A DNA stretch of 34,571 bases, taken from assembly GCA_021399435.1 (NCBI GenBank), contig JAJTUP010000189.1, positions 1 to 34,571 of the forward strand, given 5' to 3'. Within the stretch, counting starts at the first letter, position 1. Every line of letters starts with the position of its first letter. A program made the position numbers and the translations under genes. This document shows, piece by piece, positions 30,606-34,571 of this stretch. A model generated the notes under the pieces. That model was not told where the DNA came from, made no database searches, and saw nothing but the letters and a program-made list of their open reading frames with translations. This DNA is from Diaporthe sp. PMI_573 (taxonomy: Eukaryota; Ascomycota; Sordariomycetes; Diaporthales; Diaporthaceae).

Positions 30606-32966
30606 ATGTCCGTCGCAGCAGACCTGGCAGACCTGGAGCATACTCTGCAGGCCATGCTTACCCTGAAGTCTCCTGGCGTTTCTGGGCTCGGGGATCAACA
30701 CGCTGACCAGGCTTTGCATCGCGAATGTTAAGGTAAGAATAATGCCCCCCCCCCCCAAGATGACCTCGCACACCACTGCCGACCGAAACTCAAGCACAAG
30801 CAGGCGTACTGATTTTATGTGGCGTACTGTGGCGGTTGTCACCACTAGACGGGCTGACACCACCACAGGTGCTGGCAGGGGCTGGTCCCTGCCACAGGCA
30901 CGGACCACGGTTATTAAACTTCTCCACGCGTCGCACATCGCGAGTTTCTTTCCTTCCTTCTTCTCTCCTTAAGCTTAGAATCTTCGTACATAGTGCCAAT
31001 ACAACAGCTTCCAAGCTGGACATTGCTGGCCGTGACACGTACTAACGAGGGACCGCAAAGTGCGAGTTAGTTCTCGTCGAAAAGATTTGTACCCATTTTA
31101 AGAACGCCCCCGATTCACATAAGCTTGGTGTCCTCTACGTCATCGACTCTGTAATCCGCAAATGGCTGGGGCACGCCAAGCAGCAGGGCCAGCCTGTCGG
31201 CAGCTCCGCCGCAGATGGCAACTTCGCCGCTGGCGTTAACAGGGTGACAGCGATCATGCCAGATTTGATGAACGACATCATCTCCTCTGGCCCACAGGAG
31301 CAGAAGGTAAGTCCTTATGTCAATTGCGAAATTCAGTCCGAGCTTCGGCATGACGTGGAGGAACTGTATGGATTATGGTGAGGCATCGCGGATCGTGAGC
31401 CTCAAACATCCTCACGGGCGATTATTCCTTCTAAACGCTCGCTTTTATTTATGAAGACTAACTAAGTTATTTCATGCAATTAGCAGAAAATCAGAAAGCT
31501 AGTCGATATCTGGGAGCAGGGACAGACCTTCCCTTGCAAGATGATCCAGGGTTTTAAGGACAACTTGAATAGTAGGTCACCCACTCCTCCCCGCCTTCCG
31601 GCTGTCTCCCTTTATATACATTCTGAAATTCATCACGCGCGATACCAAGAATCTAACCTCATCACTCAACGTAGACCATTCTGCAGCCTCTCCTGTAAGC
31701 CCGCTGGCGAACACGCTCCCATCGCTCAGCAACCGGCCAACACCGACCCGCCGGCAGTTCTAGCCAACATCACGAAAACGATGACGCACATCGCCTGCCA
31801 CAAAGCCAAACAACATTCAGAACACTCCCGCTAACTCACCTCCAGCACCTGTCCAGCAGGGCACGCCATTCATGCCAACACCACAGGAAGCAGCTCCGAC
31901 CGTATACCCACCTGGGACACTATCCAAAGTACCTCGGCCTCACTCTGTGCAGTTGCACAACCTCGGCGCCCGGGCTAGAATTCCACCTGCTGCCCCGGGG
32001 GTCGCGGGCAGGTGTCACCGACCAGACCGCGTCGCAGGTGGCTCTCACCCAGCAATTGATTCAAGATGGACAGCCTCAAGAGCAATTTGCTGCTGTCTTC
32101 AAGGCGCTCGGATGTAACACTGGCGTGGCTGCCCCTCGAGTATCTCAGCCGAACCAAAGCTCTTACCGGTACTCGCTGCCTCTAAGTAGTACCAATGGTT
32201 GGGATCCGCTGAGACCTGGCGGACCTCGAGCTCCTAGATCTCTCACGAATACAAGCTCCGCAAGGTCTCGTTCGCGATCTCCAAGACACCTGGAGCATCG
32301 TAATTCTTCACAAGAGACTAATGAACGGCGCTTTGGAGACTACGCACATAATTCTCCCTCGTATGATCGTAATGATAGTTGTGACCGCAGTCGCAAATAT
32401 AGGCAACGGTCCCCCCAAAGACATTATGGCCACAGTCCTCACCGCGGTGAACTTCCTGCCTTCCAACATCTCAAGCGGATCGAGCACGACCTAAACCTTC
32501 CCAGCGGATGTATGAAGGTGTTTAAGCCGCACTCTTTTTGTTAGCGGTGTGGATTGCTCGAATAGCGACCTACGAAACATCTTCAACGACTTCGTACTGT
32601 CCAGACGTGCATTGTAAACGAGAAGAAGCGCCATGCTTTCGTCAAGATGTACAGTCGTAAAGACGCTGTTAACGCCAAGGAAGCCATGGACTCAGGTGGT
32701 AGTCCGGATGTACAACTGCGCACTCGCTGGGTTCCGGCTTCGGACCTCATGACTGTAGTGACTTCGAGACCGGAATCAGTGTCATCCCTATTCACAAGCT
32801 TACGAAAGCAGATCGCAAATGGATGCTCACAGCTCCCTACGGCGGATGTGGTGGCCAAACCATCACGCAAGGCATGGTCGTTGAGGAGCCAGATGTCGAG
32901 ATAGGTAACGGATTATCATCCAAGGCCATCAGCAAACGCAAAAGTATGGACCACCCACGGTCCTGA
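30606..32966 (+). pseudogene. Seb1/Nrd1-type RNA-binding protein (CID + RRM), decayed copy
   Basis: ATG at 30606: MSVAADLADLEHTLQAMLTL, then an extra base before GINTLTRLCIANVK. Intron 1 (30733-31060) has a TACTAAC branch but an unusual AAG acceptor. The CID resumes with ELVLVEKICTHFKNAPDSHK, GVLYVIDSVIRKWLGHAK and VTAIMPDLMNDIIS. Intron 2 (31307-31486, GTAAGT...CTAAC...CAG) joins to KIRKLVDIWEQGQTFPCKM. A Pro/Gln and Arg/Ser-rich middle follows in shifting frames (PTPQEAAPTVYPPGTL, SARSRSRSPRHLEHR). The RRM is split by shifts near 32525, 32592 and 32733 (TLFVSGVDCSNSDLRNIFND; TVQTCIVNEKKRHAFVKMYS; GFGPHDCSDFETGISVIPIH). It ends SSKAISKRKSMDHPRS with a TGA at 32964-32966. In fission yeast and budding yeast this protein binds the polymerase II CTD and nascent RNA in transcription termination. 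This copy cannot encode it. Confidence 0.85.
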
Positions 32967-33051
32967 CTCTTGTCCGCTGAAGGATTAGCAGCAGTTTCAA
33001 CGACCGCTAGGGTTGGGAAGCACCAGGGGCAGGAGCGCGCAGGACATTCAT

Positions 33052-33312
33052 CTATGCGGGCTTACTATTAGGTTGAATAGTGAATCTGATTTCTTGTCGA
33101 CAACTCGAGAAGTTGATGTCATCGACCAGGAAATTAGAAGGGTGAGGTCCAAGGTGCTTGTAGAGAAGCACAATTCCGAACGTGTTGTGCATCTTTTCTT
33201 CCACCAGAAGCTTTCGGATGGGCCCGTTGATGAGGCCTCGGAAGTCTTTGGCCTCTGCTTGTCGGAGAGCACAGGCAAATTCAGGTAATGAGTCATAGTT
33301 CTGACGATTGTA
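33052..33312 (-). pseudogene. Relic terminal exon of an unidentified gene
   Basis: After a CTCGCAG acceptor-like site (33319-33313) the minus strand is open for 86 codons to a TAG at 33054-33052. It reads YNRQNYDSLPEFACALRQAE, then GPIRKLLVEEKMHNTFGIVL, LYKHLGPHPSNFLVDDIN and IRFTIQPNSKPA. The sequence is strongly protein-like and resembles fungal hypothetical proteins with a xLLxKH segment, though I cannot name the family. No start codon or matching 5' exon is evident. The adjacent TPR fragment upstream on the same strand may or may not be part of the same gene. Confidence 0.45.
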
Positions 33313-33384
33313 CTGCGAGGGAACCCTAAAAGAACGAGGTCAGGTGTGCCGTGTACGCAATGGGATGTGGACATACATTTCGCT

Positions 33385-33511
33385 CATGTTTACTACCAGA
33401 TTGTTCATGTGACAAGCGTATCGGGATGTTCCTCCCCAAGGACCTCCTTGTGCAACTTGACGGACTGAACTGCATTCTCTTGCGCCCTGTCCCATTGACC
33501 ACGATAAAGTA
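33385..33511 (-). pseudogene. TPR-repeat fragment (kinesin-light-chain type)
   Basis: The minus strand reads QWDRAQENAVQSVKLHKEVL then GEEHPDTLVT. One missing base later it continues MNNLVVNM. The VLGEEHPDTLxxMNNL signature is the tetratricopeptide unit common in fungal NB-ARC/TPR proteins. Only about one repeat survives, so it is a relic. Confidence 0.65.
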
Positions 33512-34571
33512 CTTCTTTTTTACTTTCCATGACAGGTTACTTCCTGGCACCCTTGTCGTCGGTCAAACCAGTTCTGTAACTTAACGCATCTGCGTCAACT
33601 CGGCTTCCGTTTCTTTTATTATTCTTCAATCTCCGAGGCCGTCGATAGATGACCTTAATGCCATTTGCGCGTTCAAGGGCGCGAAGGGGCCAGGTTAGGT
33701 GGGGGCCAAAAGTAATCAAGCCCCTATGGACCCTGGCATTTGTTGCTCGCCGTGCATGGTATGGTGCATCATCAAGAGACCACTCCTCCACAAAAAGGAT
33801 GATCACAAGGAGCAGGCTAGATACCATATCGCACTTTACAATATCAAAATAGTCCCGCAGCGGTAGGGCGGTAATGCTATTCCTGAACGTTGACTGGGAG
33901 GGCAAAAGTACTAGACTTGTTGCATGGGAGTGTACATGAATTTAGGTCCTCACAATCCCACGCCCCGCTGGATATAGTGCTCATTTGAGGGTTTCCAAAG
34001 ACTCCGTGAATATGTTCAATAGCGTGTCATTGAGCCATCCATTCAATGGATGGATCAAATCCTATTTTTGAGACCAACCTCTTCAAGGGATTCGTTTTCA
34101 ACCAAGCAATAATGCATGCTACCTATCCTTCTTGGGCTTGCATGAGTCAACGGTGTAGCAGTAGTATGTATGCTCGAGGTATATTGGCTTGTTAAGCTAT
34201 AATTCAAATAAAAATGTCGATATTATCTGTTCAACTTTCTACTTCCTATATTGTACTGTGATACAAAGTCGCTTTTCCCAGAAAGTCATTCGTTGTCTTG
34301 AAGCCGGAATAGCGGTGGTGACTGTCCCCTTATGGGCGCCTTATACGCTGTGGAAGGGTTACAAGGCTGCGTTTGACAGGTAGTATGTTCTTACCAATGA
34401 ATTGTCGGTGTAAAGGCGAAGAGGCCCTATCTCCGAACCAGCAAAGCAGGGAAGTACTAGCGCTCATTTAGTACTATACACAACATAAAGGTCTACAGAT
34501 TAAGGACGTTGAACGTACCCGCATCACATCTGCCGCACCCCCTGCTTTGCCGCACCTCTTCCCTTACTAAC
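33512..34571. other. Right end of window: no recognised gene, one possible exon
   Basis: No confident gene. At 34281-34379 (+) a stretch bounded by TTTTCCCAG and GACAG-GTAGTA reads KVIRCLEAGIAVVTVPLWAP then YTLWKGYKAAFD, which could be an exon with a short hydrophobic segment. I do not recognise it. A minus-strand frame at 33905-33537 lacks an ATG near its start and has no motifs. Confidence 0.25.

Noticed and set aside
33013..33288. 91-codon plus-strand ORF
   Set aside because: The opposite strand at 33052-33312 reads as a much better protein after a splice-acceptor-like site. The plus frame is its shadow.

Overview
The window looks like an accessory or repeat-rich region of a filamentous ascomycete (Pezizomycotina). 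The evidence is short introns (49-86 bp) with CTRAY/TACTAAC branch sites, a 2EXR-family gene, a large GAF/PAS hybrid histidine kinase, and fungal-type transposons (Tad-like LINE, pogo, Tc1/mariner, hAT). I see no tRNA, rRNA or CRISPR array.

Layout. 1-712 (-) is the start of a Tad-like LINE ORF1 running off the left edge. 1036-3685 holds two pogo transposases tail to tail: a 5'-truncated copy (+) and a nearly full-length one (-). 4451-8865 is a 2EXR gene split by a 3,366-bp hAT element (5213-8578) with 20-bp perfect terminal inverted repeats and an exact 8-bp target-site duplication (TSD). 9586-15736 (+) is a hybrid histidine kinase of about 2,030 residues with every catalytic motif present but one apparent single-base frameshift. 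17026-18615 (-) is a phosphoglycerate-mutase-like histidine phosphatase with a nonsense codon and several frameshifts. 19702-20608 is a 907-bp non-autonomous hAT-like element, again with 20-bp perfect inverted repeats and an exact 8-bp TSD, carrying a small coding-like ORF. 21798-21917 is an orphan 5' end resembling the PRKRIP1/DUF1168 family. 24037-24440 (-) is a Tc1/mariner relic, and 26163-28241 (-) a second, decayed hAT transposase. 29172-30174 contains a relic frame broken by a 13-bp tandem duplication and an apparently intact small Cys/His-rich gene. 30606-32966 (+) is a decayed Seb1/Nrd1-type gene (RNA polymerase II CTD-interacting domain plus RRM). 33052-33511 (-) holds a relic exon and a TPR fragment.

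Taken together, most recognisable host genes here are interrupted by a transposon, truncated, or frameshifted. Long clean frames (pogo, 2EXR, both halves of the kinase) argue that this is mainly real decay and not poor base calling. Relics of normally conserved nuclear genes suggest duplicated copies decaying in a dispensable region; that last step is inference. The clearest unusual objects are the two hAT-type insertions with intact target-site duplications, each lying in a reading frame that stays open when the element is removed on paper.
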